DNA of 64,000 bases from Gnetum montanum (taxonomy: Eukaryota > Streptophyta > Gnetopsida > Gnetales > Gnetaceae). The stretch spans positions 129,857-193,856 of the forward strand of contig MNCI01008099.1 of assembly GCA_015680685.1 (NCBI GenBank), in the 5' to 3' direction. Below the pieces are notes generated by a model. The model saw only the letters and a list, made by a program, of their open reading frames with translations, was not told the DNA's origin and made no database searches. The position numbers were made by a program, and so were the translations under genes. Of the stretch, positions 34,563 through 46,581 are shown in pieces. Positions within the stretch are counted from its first letter, which is position 1. Each line of letters starts with the position of its first letter.

Positions 34563-35068
34563 TGGATCAAGAACTTAGAGTTTAGGTTGAATAAGTTCCA
34601 TCCATTGAGATCTAATTCTTGCAAAATAGATGTATGTGGTTACACAACTTGAGTATCTCCATACTTGAACGATAGAATCCTTGCAATTCTAGATTTTATT
34701 TATTCAAAAAATGTGGTTAAAATAATGCCATAAACTTTACAATGTATTAATCTTTGCTAGGAAAGTTTTCTCTTAGAAATATGCCCAACCCCTCAAGGTT
34801 TCAACAAGCTCAAAGGATGCCTTCTCTCAAGAAGCACATCCAATCCCTCAAGCCCTACAATGAGATATAGAAAGAGCAAGAAGGAAAATGAACTAAGATT
34901 ATGATTTTCTTACTTTTTGGCTTAACAAAAATAAAAAAATTAACATATGATACAAAGATAAAGTAAAACATTTCTTAAGATATGTATATAATGATTTTTT
35001 GATCACATAAATAGTTCTTAATTTTACCAAAGGTATGACTTTCTTTTATAGCCTTGTCAACATCATAT
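34563..35068 (-). repeat. Truncated 5' LTR of the Copia-type element
   Basis: Aligns with 29092-29605, the inner part of the LTR. The remaining ~450 bp (the U3 octamer region and outer end) is absent; from about 35078 the sequence matches a different LTR. Confidence 0.75.
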
Positions 35069-35077
35069 ATCTATTGC

Positions 35078-36083
35078 TCATGACTTTCTTTTGCACATCC
35101 ATTGATCCTGAAAATTGTTCCTATGCTTAATCCTAATCAAAAGAGGGGAATACATAATCCCAAAGCATTACCTCCAAGTTCTACTATTTTTCATTGTTTG
35201 TAGGTACATTGCAGTCTCTCAAACTCTGGCACATGTAATCTAGGCAGTGTAGTCACAGTTCAATAGTCTCTAGGAACCCATTGCTATTCTTTAGGGTTTA
35301 ACATTTTGCTATTCTCATGAGAGCGTAACATGTCAATGTAACCCCATCTATGCTCATGCCATGTGGTGCCCGATCCACATTTCATGCTAAACCTAGCCCT
35401 ATAAATATCCTGATGTTCAGCGCTCTGTTGTGTTGGCAACTCAATAGAGCATTGGACATTTCAACTTTTTGAGCATCCTTGGCACTCTCACACCTAAGCA
35501 TATGAGCTTTGCACCTTGGTGCCTCCCAAATCGCAATCCACCATTGCACTTGTAGAACATGGCAATAGTTAACCTAGCAGGTTCAATCTCCACTGTAGTT
35601 GTTAGATCCATGCCTTGGGTGTCCTAGAGACTATGACTACACTACTACATTACTACTATGCCTGCCTAACAATACATACCATTCTCACCTATTGTCTAGT
35701 AATAGTTACCCTGCCCATTTTTGGGGCGGTGCATTTTTTCATTCTTAAGCTCTATTCCATTTCTTTTCTAAGCATTTTTCTTTGATATTAAGCATAACTC
35801 TTGTACTTTTCTACTATATGATACATATTTGCATGCTCACGTCACTATTTTTAGGCTAGGACACCTTGCTACACTTTACCTAAGCTAGTCTTGGTGTCTA
35901 CGTGTAATGCAGTATAAACCCTTCTCACATACGATCATTTTAACACCACGTAAGTCCCTATTTGATCGAAAATACCATTTAGGACACCTCGTTTTCATTT
36001 CCTAGCATGGCCCTCGCATAGATTTAGGGTTAGGCTATTCACCTACTGACCTCTCAGTGTTGCAGCCATCAACATATTTGGAC
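35078..36083 (+). repeat. 5' LTR of the Tat-like element, outer part missing
   Basis: Matches 50465-51318 from the CCATTGATCC block to GGACATCA. The TATA box CTATAAATA is at about 35399. The junction with the Copia-type LTR is at 35069-35078. Confidence 0.7.
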
Positions 36084-36971
36084 ATCATAGTTTTTGGAGT
36101 TAGAAGGAGGGCCTCCCATTCCTTCTGTGTTCAAGGGTAGAACCACATGTTTTTTGCACCTCTGTTACTAGTTCAAAGCTAGCATAGATGTAACACCCCT
36201 ATGGACCTGCCATGATAGTAGCTAGATCATAGGCCAACGCAGGAGTTATCTATGTTTCAGTTGGTATAAATTGGTCCTAGTTGTTGGTTCCCCTGGAATA
36301 CTGTAGGATGAAAAGCCCAACTATGTTCATGTTAAACTCTAAGTGCTCTGGAGAGCATAACAACCCCTTAGAGTGTAACAATCCCTTAGAGCATAATGAG
36401 TGTAACGCTAGAGTTAGTCATTTTGTGATAGCATTTCTAGAGTTGGTCATTTTTTAGCATGTTTTCATAGTTTACATACTTAGCCATTTTTTTAACATTT
36501 TTTGCATTTAAATGTTTTTTGTCAACGCTTTCTTTTCTTACGTTTTTCTACATAGCAACATGAATCCCATGAACACTTCAACCTCTACCTTGAGCATGGA
36601 GGTGGCTCATCCCATTTAATAGGTGGTAAACATTGAGCCATCACTCAATCTTGTACAACCGTAATGGTAGTCACTCAGACTACATAACCAATTAGCTGAA
36701 TATAGGGCATTGAAAGATGAAAGATACAACTTCATTTGTGTGAAGCTTTAGGTAGGCTTGTCCCTAGACTACCAAGAAATAGAAGCAAAGCATAGCTTTG
36801 AAATCATTCACTGAAATGAGAAGGAGTTCCTTCTTACCCTTGACACATTCATCCCACTCACTAACACCTTTAGATGGATGCTAGACCAACTCATTAGGGT
36901 AAGTGGGCCTAAAGAGCAAGATGTGGCATCAAACTATGATGAGCCTCTGTAGGATGGGCAAGACGAGTTTG
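35395..36971 (+). repeat. 1,577-bp tandem duplication, unit A (LTR TATA to gag start)
   Basis: Starts at AGCCCTATAAATA in the LTR and ends in the gag-proximal GACGAGTTTG. The next base restarts at the TATA region. It repeats at a constant offset of 1,577 bp as 36972-38548, so there is no net indel. The two joined ends share only AG, indicating a non-homologous duplication. Confidence 0.9.
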
Positions 36972-38548
36972 AGCCCTATAAATACCCTAACGTTCATCAC
37001 TTTGTTCGGTTGGCAACTCAACAGAGGATTGGACATTTCATATTTTTAAGCATCCTTGGCACTCTCACACCTAAGCATCTGAGCTTCGCACCTTGGTGCC
37101 TCCCAAATCATAGTCCACCATTGCACCTGTAGAACATGGAAACGGTTAACCCAGCAGGTTCAATCTCCACTATAGTTGTTAGCTCCATGCCTTGGGTGTC
37201 CTAGAGACTATGACTACACTACTACATTGCTACTATGCTTGCCTAACAATACATACAATTATCACCTCTTGTCTAGCAATAGTTACCCTCCCCATTTTTG
37301 GGGTGGTGCATTTTGTCATTCTTAAGCTCTATTCCATTTCTTTTCCAAGCATTTTTCTTTGATATTAAGCATAACTCTTGTAATTTTCTACTATTTGATA
37401 CATATTTGCATGCTCACATCACTATTTTTAGGCTAGGACACCTTGCTACACTTTACTTAAGCTAGTCTTGGTGTTTGCGTGTAATGTAGTATAAACCCTT
37501 CTCACATGCGATCGTTTTAACACCACGTAAGTCCCTACTTGATCAAAAATACCATTTAGGGCACCTCGTTTTCATTTTCTAGCATGGCCCTCGCATAGAT
37601 TTAGGGTTAGGCTATTCACCTATTGACCTCTCGGTGTTGCAGCCATCAACATTTTTGGACATCATAGTTTTTGGAGTTAGAAGGAGGGCCTCCCATTCCT
37701 TTTGTATTCAAGGGTAGAACCACATGTTTTTTTCACCTCTGTTACTAGTTCCAAGCTAGCATAGATGTAACACCCCTATGGACCTACCATGATAGTAGCT
37801 AGATCATAGGCCAACGCAGGAGTTATCTATGTTTCAGTTGGTATAAATTGGTCCTAGTTGTTGGTTCCCCTGGAACACTGTAGGATAAAAAGCCCAACTA
37901 TGTCCATGTTAAACTCTGAGTGCTCTGGAGAGCATAACAACCCCTTAGAGTGTAACAATCCCTTAGAGCATAATGAGTGTAACACTAGAGTTAGTCATTT
38001 TGTGATAGCATTTCTAGAGTTGGTCATTTTTTAGCATGTTTTCATAGTTTGCATACTTAGCCATTTTTTTAACATTTTTTGCATTTAAATGTTTTTTGTC
38101 AATGCTTTCTTTTCTTATGTTTTTCTACATAGCAACATGAATCCCATGAACACTTCAACCTCTACCTTGAGCATGGAGGTAGCTCATCCCATTTAATAGG
38201 TGGTAAACATTGAGCCATCACTCAATCCTATACAACCATAATGGTAGTCACTCAGACTACGTAACCAATTAGCTGAATATAGGGCATTAGAGGATGAATG
38301 ATACAGCTTTGTTTGTGTGAAGCTTTAGGTAGGCTTGTCCCCAGACAACCAAGAAATAGAAGCAAAGCACAACTTTGAAATCATTCACCAAAATGAGAAG
38401 GAGTTCCTTGTTACCCTTGATGCATTCATCCCACTCACCAACACCTTTAGATGGATGCTAGACCAACTCATTAGGGTAAGTGGGCCAAAATTGCAAGATG
38501 TGACATCAAACTATGATGAGCCCCTGTAGGATGGGCAAGAGGAGTTTG
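36972..38548 (+). repeat. 1,577-bp tandem duplication, unit B
   Basis: Second copy of 35395-36971, with mainly transition differences (a few percent over most of the unit). It is followed by the rest of gag, so B is the copy continuous with the body of the element. Confidence 0.9.
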
Positions 38549-41500
38549 AGTCCCATTCAGAGAGTGGTGTCCCATTTTATGCCTTTGTCTAATAGCTTGC
38601 CTCCACTTTTATTTCATACTAGTCATAGTCATCTACCTTCTTTGAGGTAGTGGCATGACTTTCACCATCCAAGACCATGCCTATGATAGCTAGCCACCAA
38701 GTACTGCATGCACAACAAAGTGTAGGTTCCTCTACCACTTTTCCCTTTGTCATATGCTCCCAGTCTATGTAGCCTTCCCTACCAACATCCATGATGCCAA
38801 CTTAGCCATATGTGCATGTGATTCTTATATCTCAAACACAAACATGTCAGGTGTCCTTCATCCCAACCATCTCAATAGCATCTCCAACAATAGCCCAAGC
38901 CACAACCTCTATGCCTATGGCATAGCTTTCACACATTTCATAATACATGCAACAAAAAACTCAACAAGTGTCTCATATGGTGGCATAGCCCATGTTAGGG
39001 CTATGGGCCACTTAGATGGAACTAGAGGCAATGCAACCAACACAACCTACTACATCATCTTTGAGTTTGGACCAAGAATTCCAACTCATTTAAACACTCA
39101 TGAAGAAAGTTAGGAAACTTAAAGCAACCAACTCAGAAATAGTCCATGTGATGGACTTTTATCAAGATGACCCCATCAGTCCTATGGTCTCATTAGTAAA
39201 TCTACCTTCTAGGATCCAACTTTCTCAATACAAAAAATACAATGATGAGGGGGATCCCAATGCCCACCTTGTAACTTTCTATTCTAAATGTCTACTTCTA
39301 CAAGCATGGCCCCATGTGATCATTTGCATCTTTGCCATGTCCTTAACTGGCAAGGCTCTTAATTAGTACCGCATGCTTCGTAGAGCTTCCATATCAACTT
39401 TGGAGGAGTTTCTTAGGTAATTTGTAACTTAGTTCAAGTACAACTTAAAGCTTGAGGCCACCCTAGACTAATTAATGAACATCAAGCAAGGGGTGCTAGA
39501 GCTAGTACAAAAATTTGTACAATGTTGGGGGTGCTTCCCTCAATAAAATTTATGAGTTGATAGTAGAAACTCACCTTCTGGCTATCTTTGAGGATGCAAT
39601 AAATGACTTTATCAAGTCAAAACTATACTACTTAGCCCCATGCTCTCTTAGCCAAGATTTTACTAAAACTAAGAGCATACAAGATGTGGTGGAAGCCATA
39701 AGTACTTGGCCTATGTGGCTTATAAAAATGCACATATGAAAAAGGATAAGGAGAAGGGGAAGGAAATAACAACCATTTCAGCTATGGCTGATGAAGCCAA
39801 ACCCAAAAACACTAAGTTAATGGCCAAGATGCCTAAAGCCCCAGCTAACAACAACAAGGCATCAATTTTGGCACTATAAGAACCAACCAGCTTGCATCAT
39901 TGATGACCATGGGGCAAGCTCCCTAAAGGCCAAACTTTAAGCACAAGGATTGCTCAAATTATACCCCCTTGCTCATCAAGCTATCTAAGCTCTTGGATCA
40001 GTTACTTAGTGCTGGGCATAACCAACACAAAAAAATGTCTAAGGATGCATGAAAATTCCATGATAGGTACTATGAGGTCCTCATAAAACTATCTATAGCT
40101 ATGCCAAATGAGCGCCCAGTCCCTAAAAAAATTAGATTAGACCAATTCTAAAACTATCATCAGTTGCATGGCAATGACATAGACTACTACTCAGCATTAA
40201 AAGATGACATTTAATGCATGATCGATCAAGGAAAATTGGTCCTTGATGAAAGCAATCATGTATGACTAGAAAATCAATCAATGAAAGTTTATAAGGATCC
40301 CCTCAATGCTAGTGATGTAGGTTACATCATCAATGCTATCAGGGTTAATGACAACATAGAACTAACACATGAACCATTTGTGGTTCGTGTTCCATATAGT
40401 GACATTAGGGCCTCAATGTCGACTAGACCACAAACCCCTTCTGTCATCAAAGTACCACCTTGCTCACCCACAACATCCTTTGTGATCAGGCCCATGAAGC
40501 ACATTGTGGTGATGACAACCTAAACACCTTTTGTCATTAGGGTGCCAAGACGTGTGGACCCCTCACTTGCTTGAGGTCCAATGGTGGGAATTGCATCACA
40601 TCTTGCTCACCCAAGGTCATACCCCAAGAGACCTGATGAGTGTCTAGTTGAAAAAATGATTAGGGAACATATGAGGTTAGGTCCACCTATGCCTATCCCC
40701 TTGTTAGCCATCCCAAAGGCCTCATCATCTTAGATAGCCAACTTGAATGCAAACAACCAATGAACAAGCACTGAGGCTTGGAAGCCCACTACCCAACCAA
40801 AGGCTAAATCCCATCCTTGAGAGATTTGTCTCTTGTGTTGCATGAAGGAGGTAAAGGCCAAAAAAATAACCAATAGAGAGAAAGATTTCTTGGATGCACT
40901 AGCACAAGTTAAATAGGCCCTCAAACAAAAGAACATAACTTTGAGCCTGTACAACTTGATAATGACTTTTGCAACTCATCACGAGACATTAGTTTGCATG
41001 CTAACATATATTTTTGTTAAGGAAGATATTCTAGTAGACGAAAAGGCCATTCATGCCATAATGCTTCCCCCCATAACCCAAGAGTCAAGGTCAACACCCT
41101 TGACATTTTGTGATGAGGAAATCAAGGTTAATCTTGAAAAGGATCAAGTGACTAGTGTGTCCATGTTTATAACAATTCATGTAGGACAATATAAAATTCA
41201 CAAGGTGCACATTGATGATGGGGTGGTAACCAATATCAGCCCATTCCTCATTGTTGACAAGCTTAGTCTAGTTGATTAGATCAAGTCGACAAAAATAATG
41301 TACTTGAAATCCTTCAATGGAGCACATGTTGTTGTAAAAGGAATAATCACGATAGCCTTTGTGAAAAGGAGAAATTCCCCACTAATGCTAAATTCATTGT
41401 AGTTGAAGAAATGCTTGGATTCAACCTAATCCTAGGAAGGTCTTGGATAGCCCAGCTACGAGCTGTTTCTTCACCTATTCACCAAGAGATCCGCTTGCCC

Positions 41501-41805
41501 TATGAGGGTGGAGAGGTGGTGATCTATGGTGACAATGTAGCCCCCTCAACCATCAACACCATAGATACAAAACAAGGGTCAAAAGTAGAGTTCTTTGAAG
41601 ATACACCACCCATTCAGGGTGAAATTCAATATTTTCTGGTTGATCCTAAACAACCAAGCAAAGCAAGAAACCTCCCTGACGGAGCTCTCTAGGCAAAATT
41701 TCCATTTTTTGCAACAGACAAAGGTCTAGGCCAATACCATCTTGTGCCTCCCAGGCCTTACATGCCTCCTAACCTGCATCGGGTTAGAACACACTTACAT
41801 GACTA
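38130..41805 (+). pseudogene. gag-protease of the Tat-like element
   Basis: Gag starts near ATG 38138 (MNPMNTSTST). The first part, in the duplicated unit, includes EIIHQNEKEFLVTLDAF. The retrotrans_gag domain (39100-39510) shows RIQLSQYKKYNDEGDP, then SLTGKALN, a stop at the usual Trp, and LKLEATL. Further on, HQLHGNDIDYYSALKDDI (about 40160) is the decayed Tat-type Cys/His box (H-GHDTDDCYSLK type). The protease shows VHIDDGVVTNI (about 41205-41237), where the loop Gly-Ser/Thr is lost, and FNLILGRSWI (41417). The frame ends at TAA near 41810. Multiple stops, nearly all transition-type, and several frameshifts are present. Confidence 0.75.
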
Positions 41806-41950
41806 AGGTGTGTCCTTAGTTTGCCTACATGTTTCATTTACCCTTTGTTCTTCACTTGTACAATTATGATTACATTATTATTTACACATTGCATTGCTTA
41901 TTTCATTTATTTGGTTCTATAGTTTTATTTACCCTTTTTCGAAAAAGAAG

Positions 41951-42350
41951 ATAATAATAATAATAATAATAATGGCTCAGAAAGGCCTTAAACTATCACA
42001 TGGCCTGCTAAAACTAGCAACTTGCTCCCTTTTACGCTACGGCCTGGAAAGGCCTTAAACTATCACATAGCCCACTAAGGCCTAAAACTGACAACTTGCT
42101 CCCTTTTATGCTATGGCCTAGAAAGGCCTTAAACTATCACATGGCCTACTAAGGCCTAAAACTGGCAACTTGCACCTTTTTATGCTATAACCTGGAAAGG
42201 CCTTAAACTATGAAATGGCCCACTAAGGCCTAAAAATGGCAACCAACTTCCTCCTCACGTGATAGCCCAAAATGACCTTAGACTAGCAATGGCCCAAAAT
42301 GTCCTTAAAGTAGCGATGGCCTGAAATTGCCTTAAACTAGTGATGGCCCT
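41951..42350. repeat. AAT microsatellite and ~74-bp GGCC-rich tandem array
   Basis: (AAT)n at 41951-41973, then units starting AGGCCTTAAAC at 41983, 42050, 42124 and 42198 (spacings 67, 74, 74), decaying to about 42350. Each unit contains CACTAAGGCCTAAAACTGGCA-like text and a final TGGCCT. Confidence 0.85.
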
Positions 42351-42599
42351 TTTTCCATGGCCTTGAATTGGCATGGGAACCACAAAGGGCATAATTGCAT
42401 TAATCAAATTGCAAGTTAAAATTACAACAACATTACATAAAATACAAAAAAATTACAAGGGAATAATCATCACATTTCCATTAAATTATTAATAAGGTAT
42501 ATAGTTTAAGTTTACATCCAAAACATAAAATCTCCAAAAGTACAAAATTGCCCAATAGTAGGGCTACATTTTGAATATTTCAGCCTGTAGTATGTGGTA

Positions 42600-44750
42600 G
42601 GGGCTAAGGTTCTTCCTCTTCCTCTTTGTCCGTTGCTCCACTAGGTCCTGCGCCATCACCTAGAACCTACATTAAATGAAAATAAAATAATAAATTATCC
42701 AACAAATAAGGTGACATGAAACATTATAAAAAAGTAAATAAAAATAATGCAAACTAGACCAACCTAAGAAGGGTGCATCCATGTCTAGGGGCATCTTGTT
42801 GAGGCTTGCCTCCAAGCATTAGAGGATTTCATCCTCCAATAATTGTGTCTAATCCTCCTCACCAAAGTCAATACCTGTGAGGGGTTTCCCTTTCTCTATA
42901 GCTATCCATGAGGGCAGCCCTAGCAAAAACCTAGCAAAAGTAACCTCTCCCAAAGGTACAATGATGTGTCTCTTGAAGGTTCCACTCACCACTACATTGC
43001 TGGTGAATACTTCATAAGCCTATGCTATGCTGATTGCATCAAGAAATATCTCTCAGCAACGACACTCCACAGACTCATCTCTGTACTTTTTATAGTATGC
43101 CTTACGTTCTTTCCTATAGTGGTGCTTGTGATTCTTTAGAGTCTAGCCCCATTGGTACACTTTCACACTGTAATCCTTCTAGTCTTGATTCTTCCTTGCT
43201 AGTAGGTCCATCTACAACTATTGCTGAATCACCTCATGAGTAGCTTCATTCTTTCCCTGAATAGCTAACCAATACCTAGCATAATTAATTTCAACTATGC
43301 ACTAGCTACCATCTAGTTTGTCACATGTCACCAAAAAGTCTTAACGGGACTACAAGTCCTCCAATTTTGTGTCCTAGTTTGCCTCCTTCTCCTGAAGCTC
43401 CTGCACACATTTCCAGAGGTGCTCATTAATGTGCTTGCACTCCCACAATGCTCTTGTAGAGTATAGTGCACATTTGCTTACCTTAGACTATTATTCCTTT
43501 GCAGACCTTAGAAGTGCCCAACCACTCCTTAATGTCTTCTCTATGGTTTAAGTCTTTGTCGATTTTTTCTGCAACTAGTAGGCCATCAGAGGGGATGCCG
43601 AAGAGGTCTACAAAGAATTCATCTATAATTTCAAAGGTCACCCACACACCACAAGCCCATATGCTAAAGTGATTAGCACTCTCAATGAAGAAGTCAATGA
43701 TGGTAATCATCTTGGCCACTAGGATACTTAGGCTAATGGCCAAGAAAAGGTCAATAATCCCAACCCACTGAAGATTCCTCATTATCTTCATTGAGGCCTC
43801 ATAGCACAAACGTTATAAACTCTCAACCTCATCATATTTCATGATGAGAGTAGCCTCAGTGGGACCTGTGGCAATTCCCGTGACTTCTGTTGACTTACTT
43901 GAAACTATAATAAATGAAGGTAAAATTAGAAACATGAGAAAAATAAAGTAGAAAGCACATAAGAATGAGTAAAACATGACTCACGTAGCACAAATGATGT
44001 GTGGGATGGCAATGATGGGGCTGAAACCTCCTCCATGCTCGGTATGCCAATTTCCCACTCAAGATCCAACTAGCCAAGAGCTCGACACCTCTCATAAGAC
44101 TTAGAATATCGATGAGGGAGTTCTACTAGGTCTGCCACAATCTACCCAATCATTGCTTCTTCAACATTCTAAAAAGATGAGAATTTCTTAGGGTAGTGAG
44201 AGTCAAGTTCAATGCCCCCTCTTCATTGTGGAGGCCATCTGCATCAATGGTAAGCCTAGAAATGGACATGAGTGGCTAACATCTTAATATGAGTCATAAT
44301 TAAGTGAATTTTATGGAAATCATAAGATGACTCACCCGCTAGCACAATATACTATCCTAGGTAGGTTCTGGAAAAGAGTATGTATGCATCGGGCAATGAA
44401 CAATGTGTTTTTCTTATTATAGCAATGAAATTCTAGCATCTCCTAGACCCTGGACAAAGGCCTAAGGCCATTATGGCCTCAACCTAAAATCCTTGCTCCT
44501 TCATCACTAGTAGGCTCATCATATATGAACCTTAGGATGCCTTAGTTTGCCCTGGAAATAGCATTTTCATTATGATGCCCACTGCTTCTACTACCAAGTG
44601 TGACCATATCATCACATTAAAGTGGCAAAGAAAAAATTTCAAGAATCCTTATGCTCCCAACTTTAACCATACTAGATGACCCACATGTGTGTCTGGTGAA
44701 GGTATGTTTAGCACAAGCTCGCTCATGCAACACAAGATACCCACTAGCTT
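42600..44750 (-). pseudogene. Antisense coding-like stretch inside the putative intron
   Basis: On the minus strand there are long coding-like segments. One is at about 44330-44500 (FHCYNKKNTLF followed by ARCIHTLFQNLP). The best open piece is 43483-43809, 108 codons, with MRNLQWVGIIDLFLAISLSI and FSIWACGVWVTFEIIDEFF. Further left come KHHYRKERKAYYKKYRDESVE and KRHIIVPLGEVTFARFLLGL. Stops are often TAG at Gln/Trp-like places. No known domain is recognised. Antisense ORFs are documented in some Tat-lineage elements (for example Grande), usually between integrase and the 3' LTR; here it lies between protease and RT. It may be an accessory gene with its own promoter, or part of a nested element. 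Confidence 0.45.
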
Positions 44751-45009
44751 AACCATGACAAGGATGGGTTTTAACAATACCCTATGACTAAAGCAATGAC
44801 AAGAGGAGAATGCTAGCATTGGATACAAAAAATGAAAACATGCATAAAAATTAGACTTAACATATTAGCAAAAATCTTAGCTTCCCCACCAAGCCCCACA
44901 GGAAAGGGACATTGGCATACCCATCTAACATGCCTAGTCTCCAATGGGGCATAACATTAGTAACTACATTTCACATGTACAAACATTATAACTTTAAAAA
45001 TATCAAAAA

Positions 45010-45320
45010 AAAAAAATTTACTAACTATCAGTTACACTCCCTGTAGAGTGTAACCCTTGAAATTGCAAGAAAATTCTAACTGTCGGCTATGCTCCCCACA
45101 GAGCATAACCTTCAAAATTACAAAACAAATTCTAAGTGTTGGTCACACTCCCCACCAAGGGTAAAAACTACAAAAATTTTCTAAGTGTTGGCTATGTTCC
45201 CTACTGAGTGTAACAATTGCAAAAAATTTTAAGTGTTGAAAATTTTCAAACTATTGGTTACACTCACTACAGACTGTAACTTGTTAACTATGTTACTTGT
45301 AGAGTGTGATGCTAAAAAAT
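45010..45320. repeat. Diverged tandem repeats each carrying an inverted repeat
   Basis: Five to six units of ~60-75 bp contain GTTACACTC...GAGTGTAAC-type inverted repeats. At 45031-45054 stems of 9 bp pair perfectly round a 6-base loop. At 45088-45107 the stem is TATGCTC/GAGCATA, changed on both sides in a compensating way. Similar words recur in the 5' leader (36355-36410) and the 3' LTR. Confidence 0.75.
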
Positions 45321-46560
45321 CAAAATTTTTCTAACTTTTTTATTATGCTCTTAGGAGTGTACCCTGGCGTGATAGCCATGGCCCTCACAGTCATCCTGCT
45401 TGGACTGTCATACTTTGTATTCACCTTCAAGCTGCCTCATCCATGGCTAGAAAATAAACAAAAGAAAAATGTATGTGCACACAAACCATTCCAACCCTAT
45501 CTCGCATCATGCATGGGACACCAAAAAAGCCTTGTCCCACGTCACATGTGGGATGCCCAAAAAAGCACTATCCCACATCATGTGTGCAATGCTAAAAATC
45601 CTTGTCTTGTGTTGTGCATGATACATAAGGAAAAAAAAGAGAAACACCCTCACAAAAAAAACCTAGAAACCCACAAAAGCCACCAGGCACACTCCCTCCC
45701 TTGGCTATGATTCATGGTGGCTATAGTTGCGGCGGTAGTCCTTGCCCAAGGTAGGCTGCTCTCAAACCTCCAAACCTCAAGGTGAACAAGAAGAAGGGAA
45801 AGAAATCATAAGGAAAAAGCATAGCACCTTAGCTTGTCGATAGCATCTCCCTTCGGTCCTCTATGTGCACCCTAGGAAGGTTCCTTAATGTGCATTCTCC
45901 TTTGTCCACATTGGTGAGGCTAGGATGTTGGCATTTACTACATTGCACATGGTTGATCATCACACTCCTATTTTCTTCCTCCTCTTTGTTATGCTCTAGC
46001 TTCCTTTCTTTCGTTGCTACACTCTATCTCCCTTTACCTTAGCCATGCTACGCTCAGTGACTATTTGTTTCAACTTTGAAAATGATAGGTTGACCATGGT
46101 AAAACTCCTATTTATACCTCTTTGAGTTGAATTACATGTCACCCTCCTAGGTCCTGTCCCATGTCCCACACATAATGTAGGCTTGTTCCATGTCCTACAT
46201 GTAACGCAGGATGAGTATAGCACCCAGAGTTAGAAAATTTTTGTAACTTTTCTAGCATCTCCATACTGAGAAATTTTTTTACATTTTTTCTGATTGCCCA
46301 ATAAATGCCCAACTTAGTCCCACATTTAAAACCTTCCAAGCCTTGCTTAAACCAATGTTTTCTACATAAACCATGATCCACTATGACCTTAAACTGGCAA
46401 TCTTAGGGCCAATCAAGGCCCCAAAATTAATTTACATACTCACTTATTTAATTCCATGACTACATAGTTAGGAAAATTTTCATAACATTGTCTTCCTTAT
46501 TTTATGCATTTTACCTTATTGAAATAGGTGCTTCTTGACATTTTTCTAGTTGTTTTGTAG
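45321..46560. other. Remainder of the interruption
   Basis: A 134-codon plus-strand open frame (45306-45710) is rich in His/Lys/Pro and built on short repeats of CCCAC(A/G)TCAT..GTG; it does not look like a conserved protein. The right end is T-rich before the candidate acceptor. Confidence 0.4.
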
Positions 46561-46581
46561 GATTTTTGGCAGGATTGTAGA

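Larger units (their letters stand above)
29092..35068 (-). mobile_element. Copia-type LTR element with gag but no visible pol, 5' LTR truncated
   Basis: 29092-29605 and 34563-35068 are long diverged direct repeats (shared stretches around GCCTTCTCTCAAGAA and TTATAGCCTTGTCAACATC). The element reads leftward. The complete 3' LTR is 29092-30051, preceded by a polypurine tract, and the primer site lies next to the 5' LTR. A Copia-style UBN2-type gag follows the primer site. Further left is a second, unidentified frame. The Copia protease, integrase and RT are not seen, so it is non-autonomous or deleted. The outer part of the 5' LTR is missing at 35068. Confidence 0.75.
41813..46560 (+). other. 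Interruption between protease and RT: candidate Ogre-type intron
   Basis: Coding stops at LHD-TAA, followed by AAGGTGTGTC, a plausible donor. RT coding restarts at 46582 after TTGTTTTGTAG (and CAG/TAG a few bases on), plausible acceptors. Ogre elements are known for an intron at exactly this place. At 4.7 kb it is long and carries tandem repeats (41951-42350), hairpin repeats (45010-45320) and an antisense coding-like stretch (42600-44750). The alternative is a nested insertion, but I found no terminal repeats or target duplication at its edges. Confidence 0.5.

Noticed and set aside
45306-45710. 134-codon plus-strand open frame with a hydrophobic start
   Set aside because: It is built on short internal repeats and lies within the pol interruption; no domain or conserved start context.
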